Part shown: positions 31,400 to 40,235 of the stretch, piece after piece | Layout: the number at the start of each line of letters is the position of its first letter | How positions within the stretch are numbered: the stretch's first letter is position 1 | Assembly (NCBI GenBank): GCA_013373425.1 | Contig: JABXHW010000025.1 | Coordinates: 1-43,960 of the forward strand | Origin: Flavobacteriia bacterium | Lineage (GTDB): Bacteria > Bacteroidota > Bacteroidia > Flavobacteriales > Schleiferiaceae | DNA length: 43,960 bases | Direction of reading: 5' to 3' | Translations under genes and position numbers: made by a program | Notes under the pieces: generated by a model | The model's input: the letters and a program-made list of their open reading frames with translations, nothing else | What the model was told of the DNA's origin: nothing | Databases searched by the model: none

Positions 31400-31416
31400 C
31401 ACAAATTCTTTAGCAG

Positions 31417-32106
31417 ATGAAATTTGGCGTTGTAACCTTCCCGGGATCGAACTGTGATCAAGACATGATTTATGTACTTCGCAACATCATGGGTTGTGAA
31501 ACTGTAGAGTTGTGGCACAAGGACACCGACCTTCAGGGGGTTGACTTTGTGGTACTTCCAGGAGGATTCTCTTATGGGGATTACTTGCGCTCAGGCGCTA
31601 TCGCTCGCTTCTCTCCTATCATGGAGGCCGTTGTTGAGCACGCCAACAAAGGTGGCTACGTACTCGGAGTTTGTAATGGATTCCAGGTATTGACAGAAAC
31701 GCATCTGCTTCCAGGTGCGCTTCTTCACAACACAAGCCACAAGTTCATCTGCAAAAACGTTTACCTCAAGCCTGAAACCAACAATAGCTTGGTGACTCGC
31801 GGCTTGGATTCTAACAAAGCCTATCAAATTCCAATCGCTCACGGTGAAGGAAACTTCTACGCCGACGAGGCGACGATGAAGGAATTGAAAGCCAACGACC
31901 AGATCTTGTTCCGCTACTGTGACGCGAACGGAAACGTAAGCGACGATGTCAATCCAAACGGTTCGCTCGAAAACATCGCAGGTATTACCAACAAGAATCG
32001 CAACGTATTCGGCATGATGCCTCACCCTGAGCGCGCTGCTGACGAAAACCTCGGCAACATCGACGGAAAAGCGATGTTCGAGAGTATTTTAGAGTTGGTG
32101 AAGTAA
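31417..32106 (+). CDS. purQ: Phosphoribosylformylglycinamidine synthase subunit PurQ
   Basis: PurQ is the glutaminase subunit of FGAM synthase (step four of purine synthesis); it feeds ammonia to PurL with the help of PurS. The 229-residue class I glutamine amidotransferase opens with [20 protein letters not shown], has the oxyanion segment [17 protein letters not shown], the nucleophile C86 in GVCNGFQ, and the His-Glu pair of the triad in [10 protein letters not shown] near the end. Length is normal. No purL or purS is nearby, so the subunit genes are dispersed. The ATG at 31417 follows a good promoter box at proper spacing. A run of 8-bp-phased words follows its stop. Confidence 0.96.
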   Translation: MKFGVVTFPGSNCDQDMIYVLRNIMGCETVELWHKDTDLQGVDFVVLPGGFSYGDYLRSGAIARFSPIMEAVVEHANKGGYVLGVCNGFQVLTETHLLPGALLHNTSHKFICKNVYLKPETNNSLVTRGLDSNKAYQIPIAHGEGNFYADEATMKELKANDQILFRYCDANGNVSDDVNPNGSLENIAGITNKNRNVFGMMPHPERAADENLGNIDGKAMFESILELVK

Positions 32107-32154
32107 GCTAGTGGGCCTGAACCCCGGAGACCTAGTGAGCGAGTACAGCGGTTA
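32107..32154 (+). repeat. Weak octad tract directly after the purQ stop
   Basis: Six 8-bp segments begin right after the stop codon. GCTAGTGG and CCTAGTGA are 24 bp (three words) apart and in phase; the others are diverged, so this is a tentative member of the tract family. Confidence 0.45.
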
Positions 32155-32187
32155 ATCAGTTGTTTCTATTTACTTCTTGCTTAACTT

Positions 32188-32931
32188 ATGAGGACTAACA
32201 CTATCGCTATGTCCTCTCTACTCAGGATGAGAAGCTGGCCGCTTTTCATGTTTTCTTTTGGGATACCACTGATCTTGTTTGTCTGCATTTTCGTAATCCT
32301 ACTGATTAACTATTGGCTTGGTGCGCCTTTCACCATTCATGTTGATTATGCTCCAGAATCTCTTTACACCAAGGAGCTTGAAACGATGCAAGAAATAGCT
32401 CCTCTATTCATCCTCTTCCTCATTCCAGCAGCACTTACCATTTTCTTCACACGATGGAAAAAGAGCATTGTCACCTATACCTGGAAAGTGCATTTCAAAG
32501 GTGAGCTCAAGTTTCCGAATAAGCTGTTTCAAGTATCGATTTGGTTCCCTTTCGTCGCACTCATCCTAGCGGTCGCCTTCTCTCCCATCTACGCCTCCTG
32601 GATTATAGAAACTGAATACCAGTACATGATCTATGCTATGGACTTTTACGAAAGGCCAATGCATTACACGATGGAGCGAACCCTCATTGCCTCTGGCGTC
32701 ATAGCCTTTTTCGGCGTTGTCTCGAGTATTTTAGAACTCTGGACAAGCCTTGAAACAGCAAGAGCAATCCGATCCGTCGAACAAAACAGGAAAGTTTCCG
32801 CCGGAGAAGTAGTGTCCGATTGGTTTCTGGTCGTTTTCTATCCCATTGGCATCTTTGCCCTCCAACCCCGAGTGAATGAATTCGGATTAAACGATTCCGT
32901 CGATCGCGAAATCGAATACATGGCAGACTAG
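32188..32931 (+). CDS. Membrane protein of unknown function (247 aa)
   Basis: The product has four clear hydrophobic helices (about residues 19-42, 70-86, 113-132 and 169-187), a basic N-terminus and a soluble loop between helices 1 and 2. A weakly hydrophobic segment near 215-230 (WFLVVFYPIGIFALQP) could be a fifth membrane pass. The ending (RPRVNEF or similar, then an acidic tail) resembles the DUF4328-like or PrsW-type small membrane proteins only superficially; no family is assigned. The ATG at 32188 was taken; later ATGs at codons 8 and 14 are possible. It stands alone between purQ and the convergent T9SS cargo gene, with a heptad tract starting just after its stop. Confidence 0.7.
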   Translation: MRTNTIAMSSLLRMRSWPLFMFSFGIPLILFVCIFVILLINYWLGAPFTIHVDYAPESLYTKELETMQEIAPLFILFLIPAALTIFFTRWKKSIVTYTWKVHFKGELKFPNKLFQVSIWFPFVALILAVAFSPIYASWIIETEYQYMIYAMDFYERPMHYTMERTLIASGVIAFFGVVSSILELWTSLETARAIRSVEQNRKVSAGEVVSDWFLVVFYPIGIFALQPRVNEFGLNDSVDREIEYMAD

Positions 32932-32933
32932 AG

Positions 32934-32968
32934 AACGTGGGCACGCCCGTACAAGCACGCCCGCACAC
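32934..32968. repeat. Heptad tract (5 words)
   Basis: Five 7-bp words keep register two bases after the preceding stop codon. GCACGCC occurs twice, 14 bp apart. It abuts the terminator of the opposite gene. Confidence 0.7.
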
Positions 32969-32999
32969 AAAAAAAACCCCGCGATTCTCACCGCAGGGT
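32969..32999 (-). terminator. Terminator of the giant T9SS cargo gene
   Basis: On the minus strand an 8-bp stem (32999-32992 with 32983-32976, one T-G wobble) and an 8-base loop are followed by a run of T. It lies 28 bases after the stop codon at 33027. Confidence 0.85.
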
Positions 33000-33026
33000 C
33001 TTTAAAAATATGTTTGTCTTTTCGCC

Positions 33027-36000
33027 TTACTGACGAATCACTCTATTCGTAATCGTCACATCGTTTACAGTGAGTTTCACCAAGTAAACACCTGCAGCAA
33101 ATGACTTCAAGTTGAACGGCACTTCAACGTCGCCGAATTGCTCGTCGAGATTTCTGCGCTCAAGCACCTTACCCGAAATATCCGTCAACTCAACTGATAC
33201 AGACTGAGACTCGGTAAGTGTAAAGTATAACGCAAAGTTATCCGAAGTTGGGTTCGGGAAAATCTCCAAGTCAATCAACTCAGCCATGTACTCATCAACT
33301 CCAATCTTGTCGATAGTAACAAAGTCTGATGTCTCATCACAAGTTGCACCTGCACGAACTCTTACGGCATAATCGCCTGGAGCTGTAGGGAAGAACACAC
33401 TGTCTGTTTCACCCGCAATTGGGGTTCCATTCGCGTCTAACCACTGATAGGTGTAACCTTCACCTTGAAGTGCACATGTAAGCTTACCCCATGTCACGTA
33501 AACAACAGGATTAGCCGGTATTGATGGTACAACCAAGATAGTGTCTACTTCAACTGAAGTACAAATTCCATTGCTGTATTCATACTCAAACACGTGCTTA
33601 CCCGCACCAAGAGCAGCCGGGTCGATATTAGATACCGTATTCCCGTTAATTCTATACGTACCTCCTGAAGGGAATCCACCTGAAGCAAAACCGGAAGGAT
33701 CCGATTCGCAGTAGGTTCCTGCTGTTAGGAATACATTCGGCTTTTGTTCGACTTGAATAGTCGTAGTTGCCGTATTCGTACATCCATTGGCATCGGTATA
33801 CTCATATGTGATAGTGTGCGTACCCGGACCTGCATCCGCTGGGTCGAAGTTCGTTCCTTGAACACCTCTACCTGTATAAGTTCCCCCCGCAGGAGTTCCT
33901 GTCAGAACAAAAGAAGTTCCATCCACACACTGTGTAGCATACGTACCTGCATTCACAGTTGGCAACGGATTTACATTGATGATGATGGTATTCGAATTCA
34001 CTTCTGGTGAGCTCACACATGTTTCAGAGCTTCGAAGCACGGCCATTACGGTGTCGCTGTTCGAAAGTGATGGTACTGTAACGGTATCACCGGCGTAAGC
34101 GCGCAGCTGACCGTTTACATACCAATCAATCTCTCCTGTGCTACCCTGATTCACTGTGGCAGCGTAGAATTCAACGTCATCACCTGCACAAATCGTCATA
34201 TTGTTGGACGTGATGCTTACGCTTGGAATCAATGTAGTTTGAACGTTGATGAAGCTCGCTTTGTGAATGGAATCTGATCCGTTCGCATTGCTCGCCACCA
34301 AGCTTACATTGTACGTTCCTGCTGTATTGAATGTAACCGTAGGGTTCGCTGCTGTGCTGGTCGCTGGAGTTCCGTTTTGGAATGTCCAGCTGTAGCCAGT
34401 AGCCGAAGGTCCTGCAGTGTTGTAGAACTGTACAGTCTGACCTTCACAGCCCGTTGTGTTTGCAAAGAAATCGGCTGTTGGCGCAGAGCTGTTCGCTCCG
34501 ATGATGTTGATATTATCGATGTACAAGTTGTTGCCATAATCATTCACGCCAACAAACTTGATGAGCACATCATCCATGCCGTCGTAGCTCCCCAATGAAA
34601 GCACATCCGTTCTCCAATCGGCTTGTGTATTCGGAACGAAATTCGACGTGGTCGCTGAACCCGTAGCGAAGTTCTGAGATCCGTTCTCACCTCTCGCACT
34701 TTCCAAAGTCCAAGTAGCACCACAGTCGGTGCTCACATAAATCTTCAAACTATCATGTGTACTTGCGCTGTACTGGCGGTATGCCATATCATATTGAAGC
34801 TGAACACCGGACAAGCCAGTGAAATCGAGCGCCGGCACGATGAACTCATCTTCCTGACCGCTACCGTTGTAACCATAGAAGTCCATGAAAACACTTCCGT
34901 TTCCATTGCCATTGCTCGCTGAGCTGTATGCCCAAGTGATGCCGTTATCCGCGTTTACAATGGTGTACTCTTCATCAATTCCACTTGAGAAGTCATCCGT
35001 AAATGGAAGAGGGTAACCACCGTAGTTCAATGTATTCACCTCAACTGCGGTATCACTGCCGAAACGGTTTGAAGCGATGAGTTGAATGGTATACTGACCT
35101 TTAGCTGTAAAGACAACTTCAGGATTCTTGCTCTGTGCATTCGTACCATTCACAAATTGATACGTGCTTGGATAAATCGTCCAGTCGAAGTTCGTAGGAG
35201 CGTAAGTGCTCAAATCACGAAGACGAACGGTATCATTCGCATCACAAATAGAACCTGGAGTCACTTCGAATGCAGCAACTGGTTCACCGAGGAAGCTATT
35301 TGCCAATGGACTTTCCCATACTCCACGACCATAAGTACCTGCACGAATTACACCCGTGGTGTAGTGAATCTCGAGGTCGTTTACAATCGTATTCGGCAAT
35401 CCACTCATGAAAGCAGTCCAGTCGGACGCACCAGCATCTCGATAGTATACACCAATGTCAGTACCCACGTAAATCGCCCCATTAGAGCCGTTCTGATAAA
35501 TGATGGTATTTACCGGAAGGTTCGGAAGTGATCCGGAAACGTTCATCCAATTTGCACCGGCATTGATGGACTCAAATACTTTCGCATTGTTGTCATAACC
35601 CGACTTTGTAATCCAAATATGATTCTCGTCATTATCTGAAATTGCGATGTCGGTTACAGAACGTGTATTGGAAATATTACCGCTGATCAACGTCCAAGAA
35701 GTACCTCCATTGCTCGAACGGTACACTTGATTATTGATGACTACGTAAACGACATTGCTATTGCTAGGCGCCACGGCGATCACATCAATTCCACCCGTAT
35801 TCCCCGCGATAGAACTACTCGTTTGGGAGAATGAAAGTCCAGCGTTGGTGGTCTTCCAAAGTTGATCGTATCCGATATAAACAACGTTATCGTTATTCGG
35901 ATCAATCACGATAGGTGTAACCCACTGGCCCGTTCCATTCGGAGGTAAGTTGAATGTTGCGTTGAAACTTTGACCACGGTTTACCGACTTACCAAAGTTT

Positions 36001-37580
36001 CCATATTGGGAAGACGCATACATGACATTTGGATTGTTCTCGGCAATGGCATTGTCCATTCCATCACCTCCGCGAATGCGATACCAATTGGTGGCATCCA
36101 TAAGGTGTGTACCATTATCCTGAGCCCCCGCAGTTGTTAAATCTTCATCTGCTTCAGAAACGTCAATCTTGTAGTATTGAGTGATGTGCAAACCATCACA
36201 AAGTTCAGTGTAGGACGTTCCGTTTGCAGAACTGTAAACACCACCGTCATTACCGACAAATAGTGTATTGGTGCCCGGCTCAAATGTGAAGAAATGCTGA
36301 TCGGCATGGGCAAAAGCAGCACCTCCGCCACCAAACCAGTGCGCGCTGAGTGACCAGCTAGAACCACCGTTTGTCGATCTCCAAATGTTCACACCACCTA
36401 CATAAACCAAGTCGCGGTTCAATGGTGAAACGGCAATAGCCAAATCGTACCAACCTTGTCCGCCGGTAGATCCACCTGAAACGTTACCACCCGGACTGGA
36501 GGACCAGTGTAACAAGTTCATCGAGCTTCCACTGAACTGTTGAGTCCAGGTAACGCCCCCATCAGTAGAGCGGTAAACGCTGTGAAGTCCATTATTTGAA
36601 GCGGAAAATAGTGCATAAACGTAGCTATCATCATCCGCAGTAGTTGCAAGCTCAACACGTGTCACACCACTAGCAGGAAGACCAGTCGTGATATTCGTCC
36701 AGGTTGCACCTGCATCCGTAGAACGAGCGATATTACCGCCAGAATTGGAGCCAACGAAAAGCGTATCTGTAGCTCCTGGAATGTGGGTAATCATTTGCCA
36801 GCTTCCGCCGTGAACGTTGCTAAATGTTGCACCGCCATCTGTAGATCTGTGAACACCCACTCGAGTAGCCACAACAATCTCTTGTGTGTTTTTCGGGTTG
36901 ATGTAAATTCCTCCAACACGGCGACTCATATTTACGGTATAGCTAAGACCTGTGGTGTTCCAAGTCTGACCACCATCTGTAGATTTCAAGACACCAATAC
37001 TATAAGTATCCGCAGCGTCGCGGTCGCCAGTAGCGATATACATGGTATCCGGATGGTGAGGATCGATAGCAATAGCTGAAACCCCAAGGTTCGGCAATAA
37101 GTCGGTATTTGTCGACCAGGTGACCCCTTTGTCGGTAGATTTCCAGATACCCCCCGCAGGAGCACCTACAAAAATGATATCGTTATTGTCGGGATGGAAG
37201 GTCACACAATTCACACGACCAATTCCGTTCAAGGAGTTACCATCGAATGGCCCAATGTGCGACCAGTTTCCCAAATTGGCATTGCCAGCTACACCGGCCA
37301 CCGATTGGTTCTGTGTCCACAAAATTGATGGATCAGGACGTTCACCTGTAGGGTAAACTCGAGGTTCCATGAAGGCTTCCCATCGCTTGAATTGTTTCCA
37401 GCCATGGCTTCTTTCAACCTCTTTGCCGTCCCAGTACTCTTCAAAGTGACGTTGAACGTCATAGAAGTTTACGGATGGATCGGCCATTTCGTCAACGTAG
37501 CGCGGGGTTCCGTCCTGTGCGAAGAGGGAACCAAAACTCGCGAAAAATACGCCCAAAAGGGTGAAGCGTAATTTCCTCAT
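33027..37580 (-). CDS. Giant secreted T9SS cargo: beta-propeller, PKD and sorting domains
   Basis: This 1517-residue protein has a signal peptide (about residues 1-21, ending SLFA) and a T9SS type A sorting domain in the last 80 residues (LEIFPNPTSDNFALYF, then SFAAGVYLVKLTV), so it is exported and anchored or released at the surface. Roughly residues 90-760 form a BNR/sortilin-like beta-propeller with at least nine Asp-box-type repeats (S-T/S-D/N-x-G-x-T/S-W/F, for example KSTDGGQTW). A PKD-like domain, a MAM/adhesin-like sandwich (about 860-1025) and a second PKD-like domain follow, then several SprB-like Ig repeats with NPLPTVNAG and similar starts. The build suggests a sugar- or protein-binding surface adhesin or hydrolase; no catalytic residues could be identified. 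It has its own terminator. Confidence 0.92.
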   Translation of the reverse strand: MRKLRFTLLGVFFASFGSLFAQDGTPRYVDEMADPSVNFYDVQRHFEEYWDGKEVERSHGWKQFKRWEAFMEPRVYPTGERPDPSILWTQNQSVAGVAGNANLGNWSHIGPFDGNSLNGIGRVNCVTFHPDNNDIIFVGAPAGGIWKSTDKGVTWSTNTDLLPNLGVSAIAIDPHHPDTMYIATGDRDAADTYSIGVLKSTDGGQTWNTTGLSYTVNMSRRVGGIYINPKNTQEIVVATRVGVHRSTDGGATFSNVHGGSWQMITHIPGATDTLFVGSNSGGNIARSTDAGATWTNITTGLPASGVTRVELATTADDDSYVYALFSASNNGLHSVYRSTDGGVTWTQQFSGSSMNLLHWSSSPGGNVSGGSTGGQGWYDLAIAVSPLNRDLVYVGGVNIWRSTNGGSSWSLSAHWFGGGGAAFAHADQHFFTFEPGTNTLFVGNDGGVYSSANGTSYTELCDGLHITQYYKIDVSEADEDLTTAGAQDNGTHLMDATNWYRIRGGDGMDNAIAENNPNVMYASSQYGNFGKSVNRGQSFNATFNLPPNGTGQWVTPIVIDPNNDNVVYIGYDQLWKTTNAGLSFSQTSSSIAGNTGGIDVIAVAPSNSNVVYVVINNQVYRSSNGGTSWTLISGNISNTRSVTDIAISDNDENHIWITKSGYDNNAKVFESINAGANWMNVSGSLPNLPVNTIIYQNGSNGAIYVGTDIGVYYRDAGASDWTAFMSGLPNTIVNDLEIHYTTGVIRAGTYGRGVWESPLANSFLGEPVAAFEVTPGSICDANDTVRLRDLSTYAPTNFDWTIYPSTYQFVNGTNAQSKNPEVVFTAKGQYTIQLIASNRFGSDTAVEVNTLNYGGYPLPFTDDFSSGIDEEYTIVNADNGITWAYSSASNGNGNGSVFMDFYGYNGSGQEDEFIVPALDFTGLSGVQLQYDMAYRQYSASTHDSLKIYVSTDCGATWTLESARGENGSQNFATGSATTSNFVPNTQADWRTDVLSLGSYDGMDDVLIKFVGVNDYGNNLYIDNINIIGANSSAPTADFFANTTGCEGQTVQFYNTAGPSATGYSWTFQNGTPATSTAANPTVTFNTAGTYNVSLVASNANGSDSIHKASFINVQTTLIPSVSITSNNMTICAGDDVEFYAATVNQGSTGEIDWYVNGQLRAYAGDTVTVPSLSNSDTVMAVLRSSETCVSSPEVNSNTIIINVNPLPTVNAGTYATQCVDGTSFVLTGTPAGGTYTGRGVQGTNFDPADAGPGTHTITYEYTDANGCTNTATTTIQVEQKPNVFLTAGTYCESDPSGFASGGFPSGGTYRINGNTVSNIDPAALGAGKHVFEYEYSNGICTSVEVDTILVVPSIPANPVVYVTWGKLTCALQGEGYTYQWLDANGTPIAGETDSVFFPTAPGDYAVRVRAGATCDETSDFVTIDKIGVDEYMAELIDLEIFPNPTSDNFALYFTLTESQSVSVELTDISGKVLERRNLDEQFGDVEVPFNLKSFAAGVYLVKLTVNDVTITNRVIRQ

Positions 37581-37602
37581 ATGTAGCAGTTTAAAGCGGG
37601 TT

Positions 37603-37618
37603 TATCACCTTTGTGATA
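37603..37618. promoter_or_regulatory. Small dyad in the 5' leader of the T9SS cargo gene
   Basis: TATCAC and GTGATA flank a 4-base spacer, 23 bases before the start codon. It could be an operator or a leader hairpin; no known regulator is assigned. Confidence 0.3.
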
Positions 37619-37817
37619 TTAAAACAACTGTCTCTCTCAATTGTTCGTTTTTTCACAAGGCGGAGCAATATACATAAAGATAGTACGACCGAAGACCTAA
37701 CCCCTTACTTTTCAGGCAATCATCTCTACTGATTGAATAGATGCAACTACAACCACCATCGATCAACTAACTCCCCGAAACCAAGTCGAATCACTATCTT
37801 CACGAAAATTCCAACCC

Positions 37818-38138
37818 ATGAAGCAAACCGCTCTTATCGTTCTGATTGTTGCCTTAGTCGGATCCCTTATTGCCTACATGATTATCGCATCCAGCGGATG
37901 GACAGAGCCTGAGCAAGAGGTTTATATCGAGCAATGTGTAAGAACAACCACGAGCACGGGTGACTACAGCGAGCAGCAAGCCAATGCGTACTGCACCTGT
38001 ATGCTGGAAAAAACTATGGATGAATTTAGCAGCGTGGAGGAAGCAATTGGCAACCTGACCACAGAGCTAGGTTTAAAGTGGAGAGACGAATGTTTCGAAT
38101 CTCTCAATATCTCATCAATGGCAAATACTGCCGACTAA
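37818..38138 (+). CDS. Small membrane-anchored cysteine protein (106 aa)
   Basis: An N-terminal hydrophobic helix (about residues 5-25) anchors or exports the protein. The remaining 80 residues carry four cysteines spaced C40-X18-C59-X-C61-X30-C92, with Y58 just before the central CxC. The next gene encodes a protein with nearly the same pattern, so the two are tandem paralogues. The Cys pattern and the acidic helix after it suggest a small disulfide-stabilised periplasmic domain. I do not recognise a named family and assign no function. The gap to the second gene is 15 bases, indicating one operon. Confidence 0.75.
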   Translation: MKQTALIVLIVALVGSLIAYMIIASSGWTEPEQEVYIEQCVRTTTSTGDYSEQQANAYCTCMLEKTMDEFSSVEEAIGNLTTELGLKWRDECFESLNISSMANTAD

Positions 38139-38153
38139 TATCAAATCATCAAT

Positions 38154-38456
38154 ATGAAGCGCATCTTACTCCTCTCCCTCATCACCATCGGATTATCCTT
38201 CTCGGTTGAAGGTCCTTTTCAACAACCTGAATGGGATGATGCAACCCGCGAAGTTTTCATGTCCAACTGCGTAACGAATGCTGAGTCTGGAATGGGAACT
38301 GAAATGGCAGAAGATTACTGCTCTTGTGTGCTCGTGAAAGTGGAAAAGGAATTCCCGAATCCTGAGGATGCCATCAACATGACGGTAGAGCAAGTGACCG
38401 AGTGGGCTATGCAGTGCCTCGAAGGAGAAAGTGAAAACGAAGGGGGTAAAAAGTAA
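38154..38456 (+). CDS. Small secreted cysteine protein (100 aa), paralogue of the preceding gene
   Basis: A signal peptide (about residues 1-18) precedes a domain with four cysteines spaced C39-X16-C56-X-C58-X29-C88, again with a tyrosine right before the CxC and an acidic helix after it. Shared features with its neighbour include YC-x-C, the following E-K-x(2-3)-E-F and the D/E-A-I-x-N/M-T segment. Unlike the neighbour, the N-terminus looks cleavable, so one copy may be membrane-tethered and the other soluble. The stop TAA directly abuts the stop of the opposite ClC gene (TAATTA, 38454-38459). Function unknown. Confidence 0.75.
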   Translation: MKRILLLSLITIGLSFSVEGPFQQPEWDDATREVFMSNCVTNAESGMGTEMAEDYCSCVLVKVEKEFPNPEDAINMTVEQVTEWAMQCLEGESENEGGKK

Positions 38457-40235
38457 TTAGTCACTTACCTCCAACAGCTTCCGGCGATAGGCCGAGAAGA
38501 GCTTCGACTTCGAGATAAACCCAACGTACTTTCCTTGATCGACTACCGGTAAGTTCCAAGCGCCGGTGGTTTGAAATTTGTGCATCACGGCCTCCATGGT
38601 CTCTGTCTTTTCAACGACAGCAGGAGGGTTCGTCATGAGGTCGCGGACAAAAACTTTGTCGTACAAGGTCTTGTCGAAAAGCATCGCCTTGAAATCATCC
38701 AAAGTAAGGACGCCAACGAGTACACCTTTATCCAATACCGGGAACAAGTTTCTCCTCGATTGCGTGAACACCTTCACCAAATCACGAAGCTTCATGTCAG
38801 GCTTAGTCTTGATGAAATCCGTTTCAATCACTTGCTCGGTCTTCATCAAAGTAAGAATCGTTTGATCTTTATTGTGCGTAATCAAGTCGCCTCTGCGCGC
38901 CAACTGCTCGGTGTAAATACTGTGCGGATCAATGCCTTTGGTCACCAAATAAGCGATGGCCGATGTAAGCATCAGCGGAAGGAACAACTCGTATCCCCCT
39001 GTAATTTCAGCGATCATAAAGATGGCTGTCAAGGGTGAGTGAAGCACGCCTGCCATCAATCCACCCATGGCAACTAGAACAAAGTTGCTTTCGGGAAGTG
39101 AGGCGATTCCTGTGCTATTCACAACTCTCGCGAAGAACAAACCTAGAGCGCTTCCCATGAACAAGGTAGGTGCAAAAATGCCCCCTACTCCACCTGCATT
39201 CATGGTAAATGAAGCGGCCAATACTTTGAAGAGGAATAGTCCTGCGAGGAGAGCTAAAATCGTTGGTAACCCCGCGGCTTCATCCCAAAGAAAACTCCGA
39301 GAGAGCACCTGATCTACATTGCCATCGAGCAAGTGATTAATGGTACCATAGCCTTCACCGTACAAAGGCGGTATCAAGAAGATGAGAAGACCTAAAGCCA
39401 AACCACCAATAACCACTTTGAGATAGGTATTCCCCACTCTATTGAAGAGTCGTTCTGTGGTAAAGAAGGCTCTTTTGAAGTAAATCGAAACCAAAGAGCA
39501 CATGACCGCAAGCCCAACATAAGCGGGAATGTGCGCCACATCAAACGCGGCAACAACATCAGCGCTCAAAATCTCAATTCGGTTATCTCCCTGGAGGAAC
39601 ATGCTCATCACAGCCCCAGAAACCGAAGCCAGAAGCAGCGGAACCAAGGAAGCCATAGTGAGATCTAAACTGAAAATCTCAATGGTAAAAATGATGGCCG
39701 CAATAGGTGCGTTAAAGATGGCGGCAATCGCACCGGCTGTCGCACAGGAAATCAGCAATATCCTTTGCTTGTACGTGAGGTGCATCATCCGGCCCAGATT
39801 CGATCCGATGGCCGAACCTGTACTTACCGTCGGGCCCTCCAAACCTACCGAACCACCCATGCCGACTGTAAAGGCCGAGGTGATAAGTGAGGCGTACATG
39901 CGGTAAGGTTTCAGGATGCCGTTCCGACGACTAATCGCATAGAGCGTACTTGGAATTCCCTCGCCCACGGGGCCAGAATAGCTGCGCTTGATGAGCACAG
40001 TGATCAGGATACCAATGATAGGAAAGAGGAAATAGTAAACTTGGTGATAATCACGCAGACGTTCACCGGTTACTAACTCCTGAATGAAGTGCGTGGAGTT
40101 CTTCAAGAGAACCGCCACCAAGCCCGTGATCAATCCGGTGAGAATGCTGAGTATGACAATGAATTGCCTTTGGGGGATGTGCTTAATCCTCCATACCAGG
40201 AATTTTCCCAACCAGGTATCTGGGCGTGTGGTCAT
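38457..40235 (-). CDS. ClC family chloride channel/transporter with CBS pair
   Basis: The 592-residue protein has the ClC membrane domain (about residues 20-430) followed by a CBS domain pair (about 445-575), which often senses adenine nucleotides. The three anion-pathway motifs are present: VGEGIPSTL (about residue 92), GSVGLEGPTVSTGSAIG with the gating glutamate (about 130), and GGVGGIFAPTLFMGSALG (about 350). It should move chloride, perhaps in exchange for protons. The first motif has Glu where Escherichia coli ClC has the chloride-coordinating Ser (GSGIP); the fluoride-specific branch is unlikely because the gating Glu is kept. The start codon follows the aspS stop without a gap, so it is expressed with aspS. 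Confidence 0.92.
   Translation of the reverse strand: MTTRPDTWLGKFLVWRIKHIPQRQFIVILSILTGLITGLVAVLLKNSTHFIQELVTGERLRDYHQVYYFLFPIIGILITVLIKRSYSGPVGEGIPSTLYAISRRNGILKPYRMYASLITSAFTVGMGGSVGLEGPTVSTGSAIGSNLGRMMHLTYKQRILLISCATAGAIAAIFNAPIAAIIFTIEIFSLDLTMASLVPLLLASVSGAVMSMFLQGDNRIEILSADVVAAFDVAHIPAYVGLAVMCSLVSIYFKRAFFTTERLFNRVGNTYLKVVIGGLALGLLIFLIPPLYGEGYGTINHLLDGNVDQVLSRSFLWDEAAGLPTILALLAGLFLFKVLAASFTMNAGGVGGIFAPTLFMGSALGLFFARVVNSTGIASLPESNFVLVAMGGLMAGVLHSPLTAIFMIAEITGGYELFLPLMLTSAIAYLVTKGIDPHSIYTEQLARRGDLITHNKDQTILTLMKTEQVIETDFIKTKPDMKLRDLVKVFTQSRRNLFPVLDKGVLVGVLTLDDFKAMLFDKTLYDKVFVRDLMTNPPAVVEKTETMEAVMHKFQTTGAWNLPVVDQGKYVGFISKSKLFSAYRRKLLEVSD

Larger units (their letters stand above)
30599..31416. 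other. Gene-free repeat zone B
   Basis: This is the longest gene-free stretch in the window (818 bases). It holds the longest octad tract (30693-30852), a 20-bp periodic stretch (30881-30940), the 221-bp element copy B (30926-31146), a heptad tract (31158-31213), an octad tract (31297-31352) and the purQ promoter box. The short open frames in it cross the repeats and have no protein-like character. Confidence 0.85.

Noticed and set aside
37603-37618. Crp/Fnr-type operator in the leader of the T9SS cargo gene
   Set aside because: The half-sites are too close (4-base spacer against about 6) and lack the TTGAT or TGTGA consensus order; kept only as a weak dyad.
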